64,000 bases of DNA from an uncultured Granulosicoccus sp. (GCA_947499955.1 CANMQI010000026.1:1-64000), one strand, 5' to 3'. Positions 37,780-50,485 are shown, numbered from the stretch's first letter. Numbers and translations: made by a program. Notes: generated by a model not told the origin, from the sequence alone.

Positions 37780-39459
37780 ATGTCAGAATCTTTTGCGGAG
37801 CTCTTCGAAGAGAGTATCTCCAATGCCCAGATGAAAGTCGGTTCCATTCTTACTGGAACAGTTGTCGACATCACGGGCGATTACGTCATCGTCAATGCCG
37901 GACTCAAATCCGAAGGCGCAGTGCCTATTGAAGAGTTCGAAGACGAAAATGGCGAAACCGATGTAAAAATCGGTGACAGCGTTGAAGTAGCACTCGATTC
38001 CGTTGAAGACGGTTTCGGCGAAACCAAGCTTTCGCGTGAAAAAGCTCGTCGTGCACGCTCCTGGACAGTTCTCGAAAGAGCTCAGGAAAATGACGAAATC
38101 ATCAAAGGCAACATCACTGGCAAGGTCAAAGGCGGCTTTACCGTTGAAGTCTGCGACATCCGCGCATTCCTGCCGGGTTCACTGGTTGACGTACGTCCCG
38201 TACGTGACACCAGCTACCTCGAAGGCAAGGAACTCGAATTCAAGGTTATCAAGCTGGACCAGCGTCGCAACAACGTCGTCGTTTCACGTCGTGCGGTAGT
38301 TGAGTCCGAGTACAGCGCAGAGCGCGAGCAACTGCTCGAAAATCTGCAAGAAGGTCAGGAAATCATGGGTATCGTCAAGAACCTCACCGATTACGGTGCG
38401 TTCCTTGACCTGGGTGGTATCGATGGTCTGCTGCACATCACCGACATGGCGTGGAAGCGCGTCAAGCATCCTTCCGAAGTGGTTGAAGTCGGTCAGGAAA
38501 TGCAAGTCAAGGTCCTCAAGTTCGATCGCGAGCGTAACCGCGTATCACTGGGTCTGAAGCAACTGGGTGAAGATCCATGGGTTGATCTGACTCGTCGTTA
38601 CCCTGAAGGCTCACGCCTGTTCGGCAAGGTCACCAACATCGCTGACTACGGTTGCTTTGTAGAGATCGAGGAAGGTGTTGAAGGTCTGGTTCACGTCTCC
38701 GAAATGGATTGGACCAACCGCAACGTCAACCCGAACAAGGTTGTTGCACTGGGTGACGAAGTTGAAGTCATGATCCTCGACATCGATCAGGAGCGTCGTC
38801 GTATCTCTCTGGGTATCAAGCAGTGCAAGCCGAACCCATGGGAAGACTTCTCCGAGTCGTTCAACAAGGGTGACAAGGTTGCCGGTACCATCAAGTCAAT
38901 CACTGACTTCGGTATCTTCATCGGTCTGGAAGGCGGTATCGACGGACTCATCCACTTGTCTGATCTTTCCTGGAACGAGACTGGCGAAGAAGCCGTTCAC
39001 AACTACAAGAAAGGTGACGAGATCGAAGCCGTTGTACTGGCCGTTGATCCCGAGCGCGAGCGCATCTCTCTGGGTGTGAAGCAGATCGATCGTGACCCAT
39101 TCGGTCAGTTCGTTGCTGATAGCCCGAAGGGCAGCATCGTCAAAGGTATCGTCAAGGAAGTTGACACCAAGCACGCCATCATCGATCTGGGTGACGGTGT
39201 AGAAGGTGTACTGCGAGCTTCTGAAATCTCCCGTGAGCGTGTTGAAGATGTACGTCAGCACTTCAAGGAAGGTCAGGAAGTCGAAGCGAAATTCATCGGT
39301 ACCGACCGCAAGTCACGCATGCTGAGCCTGTCCATCAAGGCGAAGGACTATGCTGACGAAGCGGAAGCGATGAGTGATTACAATGACTCTTCCGCAGAGC
39401 CTGCTGGCACGACGCTGGGCGACCTGCTGAAAGAGCAGCTGGCCAATCAGGACAAGTAG
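37780..39459 (+). CDS. rpsA: 30S ribosomal protein S1
   Basis: 559 aa with six S1 RNA-binding repeats, each with the GxVxxITDYGxF/GLIH pattern (for example [40 protein letters not shown]). Recruits mRNA to the 30S subunit. Codon usage is strongly biased, as expected for high expression. A 185-bp gap upstream holds its own leader; a GC-rich hairpin follows the stop. Confidence 0.97.
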   Translation: MSESFAELFEESISNAQMKVGSILTGTVVDITGDYVIVNAGLKSEGAVPIEEFEDENGETDVKIGDSVEVALDSVEDGFGETKLSREKARRARSWTVLERAQENDEIIKGNITGKVKGGFTVEVCDIRAFLPGSLVDVRPVRDTSYLEGKELEFKVIKLDQRRNNVVVSRRAVVESEYSAEREQLLENLQEGQEIMGIVKNLTDYGAFLDLGGIDGLLHITDMAWKRVKHPSEVVEVGQEMQVKVLKFDRERNRVSLGLKQLGEDPWVDLTRRYPEGSRLFGKVTNIADYGCFVEIEEGVEGLVHVSEMDWTNRNVNPNKVVALGDEVEVMILDIDQERRRISLGIKQCKPNPWEDFSESFNKGDKVAGTIKSITDFGIFIGLEGGIDGLIHLSDLSWNETGEEAVHNYKKGDEIEAVVLAVDPERERISLGVKQIDRDPFGQFVADSPKGSIVKGIVKEVDTKHAIIDLGDGVEGVLRASEISRERVEDVRQHFKEGQEVEAKFIGTDRKSRMLSLSIKAKDYADEAEAMSDYNDSSAEPAGTTLGDLLKEQLANQDK

Positions 39460-39503
39460 TTCTGACGGGTAATTACCCATTGTTCTGAAGTCGCCTGTTC
39501 CGG

Positions 39504-39524
39504 ACAACCCCTTGACGGGGTTGT
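39504..39524 (+). terminator. Hairpin after rpsA
   Basis: acaacccc (39504-39511) pairs with ggggttgt (39517-39524) around a 5-base loop. There is no T run after it, so it may be a weak terminator or a stabilising 3' hairpin. Confidence 0.5.
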
Positions 39525-39553
39525 TCGGGCCGGGCACTCTTCGTTTTGGAACA

Positions 39554-39581
39554 TTGGAAACCGCATTTCATTGCATACAAT
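39554..39581 (+). promoter_or_regulatory. Sigma70-type promoter for ihfB
   Basis: TTGGAA (39554-39559), 16-bp spacer, TACAAT (39576-39581), 33 bp before the ihfB start. Confidence 0.6.
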
Positions 39582-39614
39582 AGCGCTGAGAACGGACGTG
39601 ACTACAGGTGAGAA

Positions 39615-39977
39615 ATGAGCGAACGTTCCCGCACAGATAACAGTTTGACCAAATCGGATCTCATCGAATCGCTGGCGCGCAATCAGGGACACCTGGCGCC
39701 AAAGGACGTTGAGCTGGCCGTGAAGAGTCTTCTCGAGAAGATGAGTCAGGAGCTGGCCAGTGGCGAACGCATCGAGATTCGTGGCTTTGGCAGCTTTTCA
39801 CTGCACTTTCGTGAAGCCAGAATGGGCCGCAATCCCAAGTCGGGAGATGCCGTAGCCCTGCGTGGCAAGCACGTGCCTCATTTCAAGCCCGGCAAGGAAT
39901 TGCGAGAACGGGTCAATAACGGCACCGGTGGCGTCAACGAGACGTCAGAGTCCTATCCGGATGATGAGGACGACTAG
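39615..39977 (+). CDS. ihfB: Integration host factor beta subunit
   Basis: 120 aa, HU/IHF fold: [54 protein letters not shown]. Bends DNA as a heterodimer with IHF-alpha. Carries a longer acidic C-terminal tail than E. coli IHF-beta. Has its own promoter after rpsA. Confidence 0.95.
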   Translation: MSERSRTDNSLTKSDLIESLARNQGHLAPKDVELAVKSLLEKMSQELASGERIEIRGFGSFSLHFREARMGRNPKSGDAVALRGKHVPHFKPGKELRERVNNGTGGVNETSESYPDDEDD

Positions 39978-40090
39978 CAGCCCCGGTCGCGCGACTGACG
40001 AGCGACCTCCCTTGAGTCCGGAACTGCACCTGAATTCCTGTCTGGCCGGGCAATGCCGTCTGGATGTGCTGATGAATCGGCTCTCGCACC

Positions 40091-41260
40091 GTGTCCATTC
40101 CTGATCTACTGTGGTTGCTGTTGCCCGTTGCCGCCATGGCTGGCTGGTTTGCAGCCAAGCGTAGTGACGCTCGCCGACCCGATGCATTCTGGGACTACAC
40201 CAAGAACTTCCATCAGGGGCTGAACGTTCTGCTCTCGGAGCAACAGGACAAGACACCTGAATTGTTCGAGGCCCTCTCCGGCACCAGTCGGGATACGGCC
40301 GACACACACATCGCACTGGGAAATCACTATCGTCGTCGAGGCGAGATGGAACGTGCCGTGTTGTTGCACCAGGGCGTCATCGACAAGGCCGAGCTGCCCG
40401 CTGACATTCGCGATACGGCGCGCGTCGAGCTGGCTCGAGACTATCGATCGGCCGGTCTGCTGGATCGCTCCGAGCAGGTGTTGCACGAATTGCTGGAATC
40501 CGAGTACCGGCGTGAGGATGCCTACGAAAGCCTGTTGCAACTGCATGAGCAGGAAGCTGACTGGCAGCAGGCCATTACGGTTGCCATCGAATTCGACAGA
40601 CTCAGCGAGCGCAAAATCGGACCGAGAATAGCCCACTACTATTGCGAGCTGGCCGTACAGGCGGAGAAGCAGGGTGAGATGGATGAGGCGAAGGACAGGC
40701 TTTCACAGGCAGTTCGCCATCACCCTGAATGCGCACGAGCGCTCATGATGCAGGCCTCCCTGGCACTGGCAGCGGGCGATTGCAATCGGTCCCTGCAATT
40801 GTACGATCAGGTGGAATCGCTGCGCCCGGAATTGATGCCCGAGATCATCGACACACGGTTCGAAGCCTTCAAGGCCGCTGGTGATCAGGAGCGCCTGCTG
40901 ACATTCGTGAAGCGCATCCGAGAGCAGCGCAACGCCTATTCAGTCATCAGGAGTACTCGCCAGGTCATTGCCCAATTGCACAGTGATGCGCTGGCCGATC
41001 GTTTCTTCAAGGACCAGATACTGCGACGACCTTCATTACGAGGCCTGCGTGACTGGGCGCACGATCAGGTCGAGCTCAGCAAGCCCGGTGAGCGGGACAA
41101 GGTCCGGGTCATATGTAACTTGCTGGACCAGGTGATTGAAGATAAACCCGTTTATCGCTGCAATTCCTGCGGATTTCAGGGTAACGTGATGCATTGGCGC
41201 TGCCCCGGCTGTGGTCGTTGGGATAGCGTATCAACCATCATCGGCGTGGAAGGCGAATGA
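40091..41260 (+). CDS. lapB: Lipopolysaccharide assembly protein LapB (YciM)
   Basis: 389 aa, GTG start. N-terminal membrane anchor (about 5-22), TPR repeats through the middle, and a C-terminal rubredoxin-like metal site CNSCGF...CPGCG. LapB links LPS synthesis to LpxC turnover by FtsH. lapA, usually just upstream, is absent: only 113 bp separate ihfB from lapB. Overlaps pyrF by 4 bp. Confidence 0.94.
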   Translation: MSIPDLLWLLLPVAAMAGWFAAKRSDARRPDAFWDYTKNFHQGLNVLLSEQQDKTPELFEALSGTSRDTADTHIALGNHYRRRGEMERAVLLHQGVIDKAELPADIRDTARVELARDYRSAGLLDRSEQVLHELLESEYRREDAYESLLQLHEQEADWQQAITVAIEFDRLSERKIGPRIAHYYCELAVQAEKQGEMDEAKDRLSQAVRHHPECARALMMQASLALAAGDCNRSLQLYDQVESLRPELMPEIIDTRFEAFKAAGDQERLLTFVKRIREQRNAYSVIRSTRQVIAQLHSDALADRFFKDQILRRPSLRGLRDWAHDQVELSKPGERDKVRVICNLLDQVIEDKPVYRCNSCGFQGNVMHWRCPGCGRWDSVSTIIGVEGE

Positions 41261-42057
41261 ACAGAATAATCACGGCACTTGATTTCAATGAACCGGGCAA
41301 GGCACGGGCACTCGTGGAGCGCCTGGATCCTTCACTGACGCGTCTCAAGATCGGTAATCAGCTCTATACGCTGGCGGGGCCGGCGTTGGTCGAAGAGTGC
41401 CAGAAGGCAGGGTTTGACGTATTTCTGGATCTGAAATACCACGATATTCCCAATACGGTTGCCAGCGCCGTGGACGCGGCTGCGGGCATGGGTGTCTGGA
41501 TGGTCAATGTGCATGCCAGTGGCGGGCCTGCCATGCTGGAAGCGGCGCGCAATGCGGTCAAGCAGTACGATCGCAGTGCCGAGAAGGGTGGGGGGACACG
41601 CTTGATCGCAGTCACGGTGCTGACGAGTCTTGATCGGGGTGAGCTGGCCAGCGTGGGCCTGGATGTCGAGCCTGTTGATCAGGTCACACGTCTTGCCACG
41701 CTTGCGCGTCAGGCTGGTCTGGATGGTGTGGTCTGTTCTCCCCATGAGGTCTCGCAGATTCGGGCCGTTGCCAGAAACAACTTCCTGACCATTACCCCGG
41801 GTGTGCGACCCGATCAGGCCTCCAGTGCACCTGTAGGCAATATATCCAGTCACGGCGGAAGACCGGATGACCAGCGTCGTACGCTGACGCCCTTTGACGC
41901 CATCCTGGCGGGCAGCGATTACCTGGTCATCGGCAGACCCATCACTCAGGCGCAATCGCCTGTGGATGTGTTACATGCCTTGCATGCGGAGGTGCAGATC
42001 GCCGCTTCACAATTAACCGCAACAAAGCCGGAAAGCACGGCAGACATCGATGCATGA
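41257..42057 (+). CDS. pyrF: Orotidine 5'-phosphate decarboxylase
   Basis: 266 aa with the active-site block FLDLKYHDIPNTV (D58, K60, D63) and PGVRPDQ for phosphate binding. Last step of UMP synthesis. The C-terminus is about 25 residues longer than usual. Overlaps lapB and the phosphoribosyltransferase gene by 4 bp each. Confidence 0.95.
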   Translation: MNRIITALDFNEPGKARALVERLDPSLTRLKIGNQLYTLAGPALVEECQKAGFDVFLDLKYHDIPNTVASAVDAAAGMGVWMVNVHASGGPAMLEAARNAVKQYDRSAEKGGGTRLIAVTVLTSLDRGELASVGLDVEPVDQVTRLATLARQAGLDGVVCSPHEVSQIRAVARNNFLTITPGVRPDQASSAPVGNISSHGGRPDDQRRTLTPFDAILAGSDYLVIGRPITQAQSPVDVLHALHAEVQIAASQLTATKPESTADIDA

Positions 42058-42656
42058 GTACTGATCAAAAAGTCTATATCTCTGCCCAGCAGCTGCTGGA
42101 AGATTCCCTGGAGTTGGGTCGGCAGATTCTTGCCAGTGGTTTTCGGCCCAATTTCATCGTCGGTGTCTGGCGGGGCGGTACTCCCGTGGGGATCATGGTG
42201 CAGGAGTTGCTGGATTTCTATGGTGTACATACCGACCATATTTCCATTCGCACCTCCAGTTACGCCGGGATCAACAAGCGTGACAGCAAGGTGCGCGTTC
42301 ATGGCCTGAGCTATCTGACGCAAAAGATGAACGCCGATGACTCTCTGCTGATTGTCGATGACGTGTTCGATACCGGTCTGAGCGTCAAGAGCATTCTCGA
42401 CAAGATGAAAGTACGTTCTCGGAAGAATCTGCCTCATGACATTCGTGTGGCGACCGCGTATTTCAAGCCGGGAAAGAACAAGACGAACTTCGAACCGGAC
42501 TACTGCGCACACCAGACTGAAGACTGGCTGATCTTCCCCCACGAGATGGACGGACTGTCGTTGAGCGAGATACAGAGCAACAAACCGCATCTGGTGCCGG
42601 TCATGAAATCGCTGGAAGGAATCATCGATCCTGTCAAATTGCGTAAGGAGGACTGA
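42054..42656 (+). CDS. Purine-type phosphoribosyltransferase
   Basis: 200 aa. The PRPP loop LLIVDDVFDTGLSVKSI and GVWRGGTPVG show the type I phosphoribosyltransferase fold. Related to hypoxanthine or xanthine-guanine transferases; the base cannot be fixed. Coupled to pyrF by a 4-bp overlap, so nucleotide metabolism is likely. Confidence 0.8.
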   Translation: MSTDQKVYISAQQLLEDSLELGRQILASGFRPNFIVGVWRGGTPVGIMVQELLDFYGVHTDHISIRTSSYAGINKRDSKVRVHGLSYLTQKMNADDSLLIVDDVFDTGLSVKSILDKMKVRSRKNLPHDIRVATAYFKPGKNKTNFEPDYCAHQTEDWLIFPHEMDGLSLSEIQSNKPHLVPVMKSLEGIIDPVKLRKED

Positions 42657-42674
42657 ATTTTTTTCGTCCGGAGC

Positions 42675-42703
42675 TTGTCGTGGAGGGAGAACTTCCCTAC
42701 ACT
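42675..42703 (+). promoter_or_regulatory. Promoter of tRNA-Leu(CAA)
   Basis: TTGTCG (42675-42680), 17-bp spacer, TACACT (42698-42703); the tRNA begins 12 bp later. Confidence 0.65.
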
Positions 42704-42714
42704 TCGCATGCGCT

Positions 42715-42801
42715 GCCGGAGTGGTGGAATTGGTAGACACGCCGGATTCAAAATCCGGTTCTGGAAACAGAGTGCGAGTTCAAGTCTCGCCTCCGGCACC
42801 A
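42715..42801 (+). tRNA. tRNA-Leu (CAA)
   Basis: Acceptor GCCGGAG pairs with CTCCGGC; anticodon loop ttcaaaa within ccgga/tccgg stem gives CAA. A longer variable arm and encoded CCA end are present, as for a class II leucine tRNA. Confidence 0.95.
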
Positions 42802-42851
42802 AGCGCCCGGCTCCGGCCTTATCTCACCTTATCCCCCCAGATTGACCATTC

Positions 42852-45157
<2,306 letters not shown>

Positions 45158-45244
45158 ATCCTTATTCCGGAAACCCCCGGTTGATGCTGTGGTCTATGGC
45201 ATAATCGCGCGTTACTTTCCGCCGTCAATTCAAGAGTCGTTTAC

Positions 45245-45571
45245 ATGGATTTCTTTATCAGTAATGCATATGCTCAGGGCGCTGGCGCTCCGGGTGGGTC
45301 CCTGATGGGCATTCTGCCGCTGCTGCTCATGCTGCCGGTTTTCTACTTCCTCATGATCCGCCCTCAGCAAAAGCGCATGAAGGAACACAAGGCCATGGTT
45401 GCAGCCTTGAAAAAAGGTGACGAAGTCGTTACCAATGGTGGACTGGGTGGCACCGTAACGAAAGTGGGTGATGCCTATATGTCCATACGAGTTGCTGAAG
45501 GTGTCGAGGTCAATGTGCAGAAGCATGCCATTGCTGCCTTGTTGCCCTCCGGTACCTTGAAGAATATCTAA
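45245..45571 (+). CDS. yajC: Sec translocon accessory protein YajC
   Basis: 108 aa; membrane segment MGILPLLLMLPVFYFLMIRP and cytoplasmic GDEVVTNGGLGGTVTKV are typical. Part of the YajC-SecD-SecF complex. Confidence 0.94.
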   Translation: MDFFISNAYAQGAGAPGGSLMGILPLLLMLPVFYFLMIRPQQKRMKEHKAMVAALKKGDEVVTNGGLGGTVTKVGDAYMSIRVAEGVEVNVQKHAIAALLPSGTLKNI

Positions 45572-45607
45572 GTTCCGCTCTCTTACGTAAAGACCAGCTG
45601 CCACAGC

Positions 45608-47425
45608 ATGACCAATACCAATCCTCTCTGGAAAACGCTGCTTCTGGCAGCCGTTATGATTATTGGCGTGCTGTTTGCGCTACCTAACCTGTTCGGCAGT
45701 GATCCTGCCGTTCAGGTGTCGGCGCGTTCCGCCGAATTGACCAGTGCCGATGTCAGTCGGTTCGGCAAGATACTGGACGATGCCGGTTTTACCGACGTCG
45801 AAGTCCGGCAGGAAGAGGGGCGATACCTGGCGCTGTTCAAGAGCGAGGACGATCAGATCCGGGCACGCGACGTTCTGGCCGAGAAGCTGGACAGCAACAG
45901 TTACATCACCGCACTGAACCTGGTTGATGCCAGCCCTGAATGGCTGCGCAGCATCGCCCAGCCCATGTTTCTGGGGCTCGACTTGCGAGGCGGTGTGCAC
46001 TTCCTGATGGAAGTGGACATGGATGCAGCCATCAATACCGCCGAAGAACGTTTCATTCCTGCCTGGAAGCGTGAAGTCCGGGAAGCGAAGATTCGGGGTA
46101 CCTCCATTCAGCACTCCAAGGGTGTACTGAGCGCCAGGTTCAAGGACGTGGCGCAACGAGACCAGATGCTCGACGTCTTCAGAGAAGACGGTATCGATCT
46201 GGACTTCGAGACATCCGAAGAAGGCGAATTCGCCTATATCACCGCCAACCTGAGCGAAACGGCGGCTGAAACAGAACAACGCAGTGCCTTGCAGCAGAAT
46301 ATCGTTACCCTGCGGAACCGGATCAACGAACTGGGTGTTTCCGAGCCGGTCATCCAGCAACAGGGGCTGGACCGAATCGTGGTGCAGCTGCCCGGTGTGC
46401 AGGACACGGCCCGCGCCAAGGACATCCTCGGCGCCACCGCCACGCTGGAATACCGACTGGTTTCCTCACGTTCCGATGCTCGTCCATACACTCGCCGTGA
46501 TGATGGGTCCACTGTCATGCTGGATCGCGACATCATCGTGACCGGTGACCAGATCAAGGGCGCATCCTCAGGTATCGACCAGCAATCGGGAACACCGGCC
46601 GTATTCGTCAACCTGGACAACTCCGGTGCCCGGCGAATGCAGGAAGTCACCCAGGACAATGTCGGTAACCCGATGGCCGTGGTCTACATCGAGAACCGCA
46701 TCGATAACATCAAGGTCAATGGCGAAGATGTCAAACGTGTGTCCAAGGTGGAAGAGGTCATCAGTGTGGCCACCATCCGTGACGTGCTGAGCCATCGCTT
46801 CCAGACGACCGGTCTGGGCGCTCAGGAAGCGGCAGATCTGGCGCTGTTGCTGCGCTCTGGTGCCTTGAAGGCGCCTGTGCAGATCGTCGAAGAACGGACG
46901 GTCGGACCCAGTCTGGGCAAGGACAACATTCGTCAGGGCTTCATGTCGGCAGCCATCGGTCTTGCCGTGGTCGTGGTCTTCATGGCGGTCTACTACCGTG
47001 TATTCGGCATGATTGCCGGATTGGCGCTGGTGACCAATGTCGTGCTCATCGTGGCTGTGCTCGGTGCGCTGACAGCGACGCTGACGCTGCCAGGTATTGC
47101 CGGAATCGTGCTTACCGTGGGTATGGCGGTAGATGCCAATGTGCTGATCTTCGAGCGTATTCGCGAAGAGCTCAAGGCAGGGCGAGCTGTTCAGGCTGCC
47201 ATTTCGGCAGGCTATGACAAGGCCCTCTCGACAATCGCCGATGCCAACATCACCACGCTCATCGCGGCGGTGGTGCTGTTCAGTCTGGGGACCGGTCCTA
47301 TCAAGGGATTTGCTGTCACGCTGTGTATCGGCATCCTGACCTCCATGTTCACGGCCATCTTCGGTACCCGTGTGCTGGTCAATGCGCTCTACGGTGGCAA
47401 GCGACTCACCTCCTTGCCCATCTGA
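45608..47425 (+). CDS. secD: Protein translocase subunit SecD
   Basis: 605 aa, RND-like with first helix near the N-terminus, the D1 motif FLGLDLRGGVHFLMEVD, a large periplasmic P1 domain, and five more helices after about 450 (VLTVGMAVDANVLIFERIREE). Uses the proton gradient to pull proteins out of the Sec channel. 36 bp after yajC. Confidence 0.96.
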   Translation: MTNTNPLWKTLLLAAVMIIGVLFALPNLFGSDPAVQVSARSAELTSADVSRFGKILDDAGFTDVEVRQEEGRYLALFKSEDDQIRARDVLAEKLDSNSYITALNLVDASPEWLRSIAQPMFLGLDLRGGVHFLMEVDMDAAINTAEERFIPAWKREVREAKIRGTSIQHSKGVLSARFKDVAQRDQMLDVFREDGIDLDFETSEEGEFAYITANLSETAAETEQRSALQQNIVTLRNRINELGVSEPVIQQQGLDRIVVQLPGVQDTARAKDILGATATLEYRLVSSRSDARPYTRRDDGSTVMLDRDIIVTGDQIKGASSGIDQQSGTPAVFVNLDNSGARRMQEVTQDNVGNPMAVVYIENRIDNIKVNGEDVKRVSKVEEVISVATIRDVLSHRFQTTGLGAQEAADLALLLRSGALKAPVQIVEERTVGPSLGKDNIRQGFMSAAIGLAVVVVFMAVYYRVFGMIAGLALVTNVVLIVAVLGALTATLTLPGIAGIVLTVGMAVDANVLIFERIREELKAGRAVQAAISAGYDKALSTIADANITTLIAAVVLFSLGTGPIKGFAVTLCIGILTSMFTAIFGTRVLVNALYGGKRLTSLPI

Positions 47426-47528
47426 CAGTGAACACCCTTCTCTCAATGAGCGGCAGCGACGTTGCTGTCGACTTGTTTTCCAGTCTTGATAGCTGCCAAC
47501 AGCTTGCGATTGTTCCCGGGATTTCTCC

Positions 47529-48470
47529 ATGCGTAGTCTGATAAGCGACACCAACTTCGATTTCATGGGCCGCTATCGGCTGTCCCTGATCGTGTCAGGC
47601 TTCATGCTGGTTGTTGCAATCCTCGCTATCGCCATTCGAGGCTTGAGTCTGGGCGTCGACTTCACCGGTGGTTACACCATCGAGGTGGGTTACGAGCAGG
47701 CGCCGGACCTCAACGAGATTCGTGCAGCTCTGGTAGATGCCGAATTCCCGGATTCCCAGGTACAGACCTTCGGTACCAGTACGGACGTCTTGATCCGCAT
47801 GGCGCCGCCGGAAGAAGGTACCGACAGCGCCACTGTCAGTGATGAAGTGCTGCAGGTGCTCTCCGATAGCAGTCGTTCGGAAGTCTCCATGCGCCGGGTG
47901 GAATTCGTCGGCCCTCAGGTGGGTGAAGAACTCCGGGAAAAGGGTGGTCTGGCCATGCTGAGCGCCTTGTTCGGCATCATCGTCTACATCTGGTTTCGCT
48001 TCGAGAAGAAGTTTGCCGTGGGTTCTGTCCTGGCGCTGGTGCACGATGTCATCATCACCGTGGGTGTGTTCGCCTTGTTCCAGATCGAGTTCGACCTGAC
48101 GATACTGGCAGCCTTGTTGGCGGTCGTGGGTTATTCGTTGAACGACACCATCGTGGTCTTCGACCGTATTCGTGAGAACTTCGTGACTCTGCGTACCGGG
48201 ACACCGACCGAGATCATCAACGATTCGATCAATCAGACCTTGTCCAGAACAGTGATTACCTCGGGTACCACGCTCATGGTGCTGATCTGTCTGTACGCCT
48301 TTGGTGGGCAGATCATCAGTGGTTTTGCGCTGGCGCTGATTGTCGGTATCTTCATCGGTACTTATTCTTCCATTTTCGTTGCCAGTGAAATCGTATTGCA
48401 GATGGGCGTTACCAAGGAAGATCTGATGCCGGTCGAGAAGGAAGGTGCGGATCTGGATGCCATGCCCTGA
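47529..48470 (+). CDS. secF: Protein translocase subunit SecF
   Basis: 313 aa, six helices, SLGVDFTGGYTIEV and GYSLNDTIVVFDRIREN are diagnostic. Partner of SecD. It begins 103 bp after secD, a wider gap than the near-abutting arrangement in E. coli. Its last 62 bp overlap a convergent acyltransferase gene. Confidence 0.95.
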   Translation: MRSLISDTNFDFMGRYRLSLIVSGFMLVVAILAIAIRGLSLGVDFTGGYTIEVGYEQAPDLNEIRAALVDAEFPDSQVQTFGTSTDVLIRMAPPEEGTDSATVSDEVLQVLSDSSRSEVSMRRVEFVGPQVGEELREKGGLAMLSALFGIIVYIWFRFEKKFAVGSVLALVHDVIITVGVFALFQIEFDLTILAALLAVVGYSLNDTIVVFDRIRENFVTLRTGTPTEIINDSINQTLSRTVITSGTTLMVLICLYAFGGQIISGFALALIVGIFIGTYSSIFVASEIVLQMGVTKEDLMPVEKEGADLDAMP

Positions 48471-49323
48471 CGGGTATCGATGCCTGGGTCCACTGATCGG
48501 CCTGTACGTTCAGTTGTCCCAGCTGCAGGGTGATTCCCCGCAGGCGAGCAGACAGCTGTCTCGCCGAGCATCCCTCTTCTGAGTACAGTCGTAGCAATTG
48601 CTCGTTCAGCAAGGGCTCGCCAATCCGGCATGGGATACGAGCGCCGATCATGCGTCGGGTTTCCGTCAGGAACAGGGAGCGCCTGACCAGATCGCCCATA
48701 TGACTGGCGGCATGGAACAGTCGGCTGTTGTGACCATGCACGAAGATGGGCAGTATTGTTGCGCCGCTTTTCAGCGCCAGTTTGCTGGCCAATGCTGTCC
48801 ATGGAGCCTCTGCCGGTCTGGCCAGTGGATGCCTGGTGACCTCGGCCGATCCGCTGGGAAACAGAATCACACAACCACCGCTGCGTAGATGTGCTGTCGC
48901 TTCGCGACGAATCTCGACATTCTGTCGTCTGGCAACCGAGCCGCTTTGTTCGGACAGGTCCAGCGGCATGAAGTGATCGGTTGAAGGCGGCAGGCCAATC
49001 GCATTCCAGACAATGATGCGGATATCGGGACGCACCGTTTCCAGCAGTGCACTGATAGCCAGGCCATCCACGACCCCGTAGGGGTGATTGGCCACGACCA
49101 GTAGCGGCCCATGAGTGGGAATATAGGAGCGGGGTGAGAACCACACCTGTGGTTTCAGTTCGAATGCCGCTGCCGCCCGCCTGAAGAAGGTTTCCTCATT
49201 GGCCGTGTCGATAAAGCGTCGTTGCACGGCGCTGATGCCGCGACCGCGGCTGAGCCATTCGATGGCTTTCACCAGACGTTTCTGACGCGTTGTCAGGTCG
49301 GAGCCTGCGTAACTGAGTTGCAT
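48409..49323 (-). CDS. PlsC-like lysophospholipid acyltransferase family protein
   Basis: 304 aa. VVANHPYGVVDGL has the acyltransferase His and Asp (H80-x5-D86) and CVILFPSGSAEVTR the substrate-binding block. Such enzymes acylate a lysophospholipid or a lyso-ornithine lipid at the inner membrane; the exact acceptor is unknown. Convergent with secF, overlapping by 62 bp. Confidence 0.75.
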   Translation of the reverse strand: MQLSYAGSDLTTRQKRLVKAIEWLSRGRGISAVQRRFIDTANEETFFRRAAAAFELKPQVWFSPRSYIPTHGPLLVVANHPYGVVDGLAISALLETVRPDIRIIVWNAIGLPPSTDHFMPLDLSEQSGSVARRQNVEIRREATAHLRSGGCVILFPSGSAEVTRHPLARPAEAPWTALASKLALKSGATILPIFVHGHNSRLFHAASHMGDLVRRSLFLTETRRMIGARIPCRIGEPLLNEQLLRLYSEEGCSARQLSARLRGITLQLGQLNVQADQWTQASIPVRAWHPDPHLPSRPASDLPW

Positions 49324-49569
49324 GGAAGAAACCTGAAAAATGTCAGGTTAGTGCCAGCAGATGACGGCCCGGTTACGCAATCAGCTCTGGTGCAGGGCTC
49401 AGGGTAGTCGTCGGGGGATGCGCGGACAGTCTTTATGTACCGGGGGTCTTTCCTCTACCCGGGGTCTTCGCAGTCACAGGCACTTGACGGGAAGCCTGTT
49501 CATGATGCGTGTTCAGGAGGCTGGGCCCTCTATTCAGACCGAGCCTCCCGTGTCGTGACGAATACTGCC
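49324..49569. other. Intergenic region between acyltransferase and suhB
   Basis: 246 bp. Two similar segments, accgggggtctt (49439-49450) and acccggggtctt (near 49457), lie 6 bp apart. No gene or clear promoter is seen. Confidence 0.4.
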
Positions 49570-50391
49570 TTATTTGCGCGGGGTATTTCGATTTCTGTTG
49601 CGAGCTGCCGACAGCGGCTTCATGACTTCCAGCATCTGGTGATGTACCCGCGGCGATGCTGCGATGACTTCACCCTTGCTCATCCAGTCGTCGCCACCGT
49701 CAAAATCATTGAGCAGTCCACCGGCTTCTCTGACAATCAGGCCACCGGCGGCCACGTCCCAGCTCTGCAGGCCGGTCAGCCAGCAGCCGTCGATACGCCC
49801 GGCAGCCACATAGGCCAGGTCGAGTGCGGCTGAACCCAGGCGACGGATGCCGCCGGAACGCTCCGTGTAATGACGAGTTGTACGCTGGTAGAAATCCAGG
49901 TCCTGTCCGTCACGGTATGGAAAGCCGGTACTCAACAAGGCATCTTCCAGGTGATTGGTGTTGGTGACTCGCAGGCGTTTGCTGTCGAGAAAGGCACCTT
50001 CTCCCTTGCCGGCAGTGAACAGCTCCTGACGCATCGGATCGTAGATAACCGCCTGAAACAGTCGCTTGTTCTGCATCAAGGCTATCGACACACTGAAGTG
50101 AGGTAGCCCGTGGATGAAGTTGGTGGTGCCATCCAGCGGATCGATGATCCACTGATACTCGGCATTTTCGTCGCCAATCAGACCACTCTCTTCACACAGG
50201 AAGCTGTGATCTGCATAGGAACGTCGAAGGGTGTTGACGATTTCTGCTTCGGCCGCGCGGTCGATTTCGGTAACGAAGTCGTTGCGTTGTTTCTTTTCGA
50301 TGCTTTTGACATCGATTCGATCAACATTTTGTGTAATGACTTTTCCGGCTGCGCGGGCAGCGCGAATGCCGATGTTGAGCATCGGGTGCAT
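49570..50391 (-). CDS. suhB: Inositol-1-monophosphatase family protein SuhB
   Basis: 273 aa from ATG 50391, which matches the family N-terminus MHPMLNIGIRAARAAG (the frame is open to 50436). Metal motifs EESG, DPLDGTTNFIHG and WDVAAGGLIVREAGG are intact. In enterobacteria SuhB also works in rRNA antitermination. Divergent from trmJ. Confidence 0.92.
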   Translation of the reverse strand: MHPMLNIGIRAARAAGKVITQNVDRIDVKSIEKKQRNDFVTEIDRAAEAEIVNTLRRSYADHSFLCEESGLIGDENAEYQWIIDPLDGTTNFIHGLPHFSVSIALMQNKRLFQAVIYDPMRQELFTAGKGEGAFLDSKRLRVTNTNHLEDALLSTGFPYRDGQDLDFYQRTTRHYTERSGGIRRLGSAALDLAYVAAGRIDGCWLTGLQSWDVAAGGLIVREAGGLLNDFDGGDDWMSKGEVIAASPRVHHQMLEVMKPLSAARNRNRNTPRK

Positions 50392-50485
50392 GTCTGGCTT
50401 CACTTGTCTGGGCTGAGGTGCATAGTGTAGTGCCAAACGCCCTCCGATCCGTGGCTTCCGGGACCAGTTGTGACATCATTCGCTC

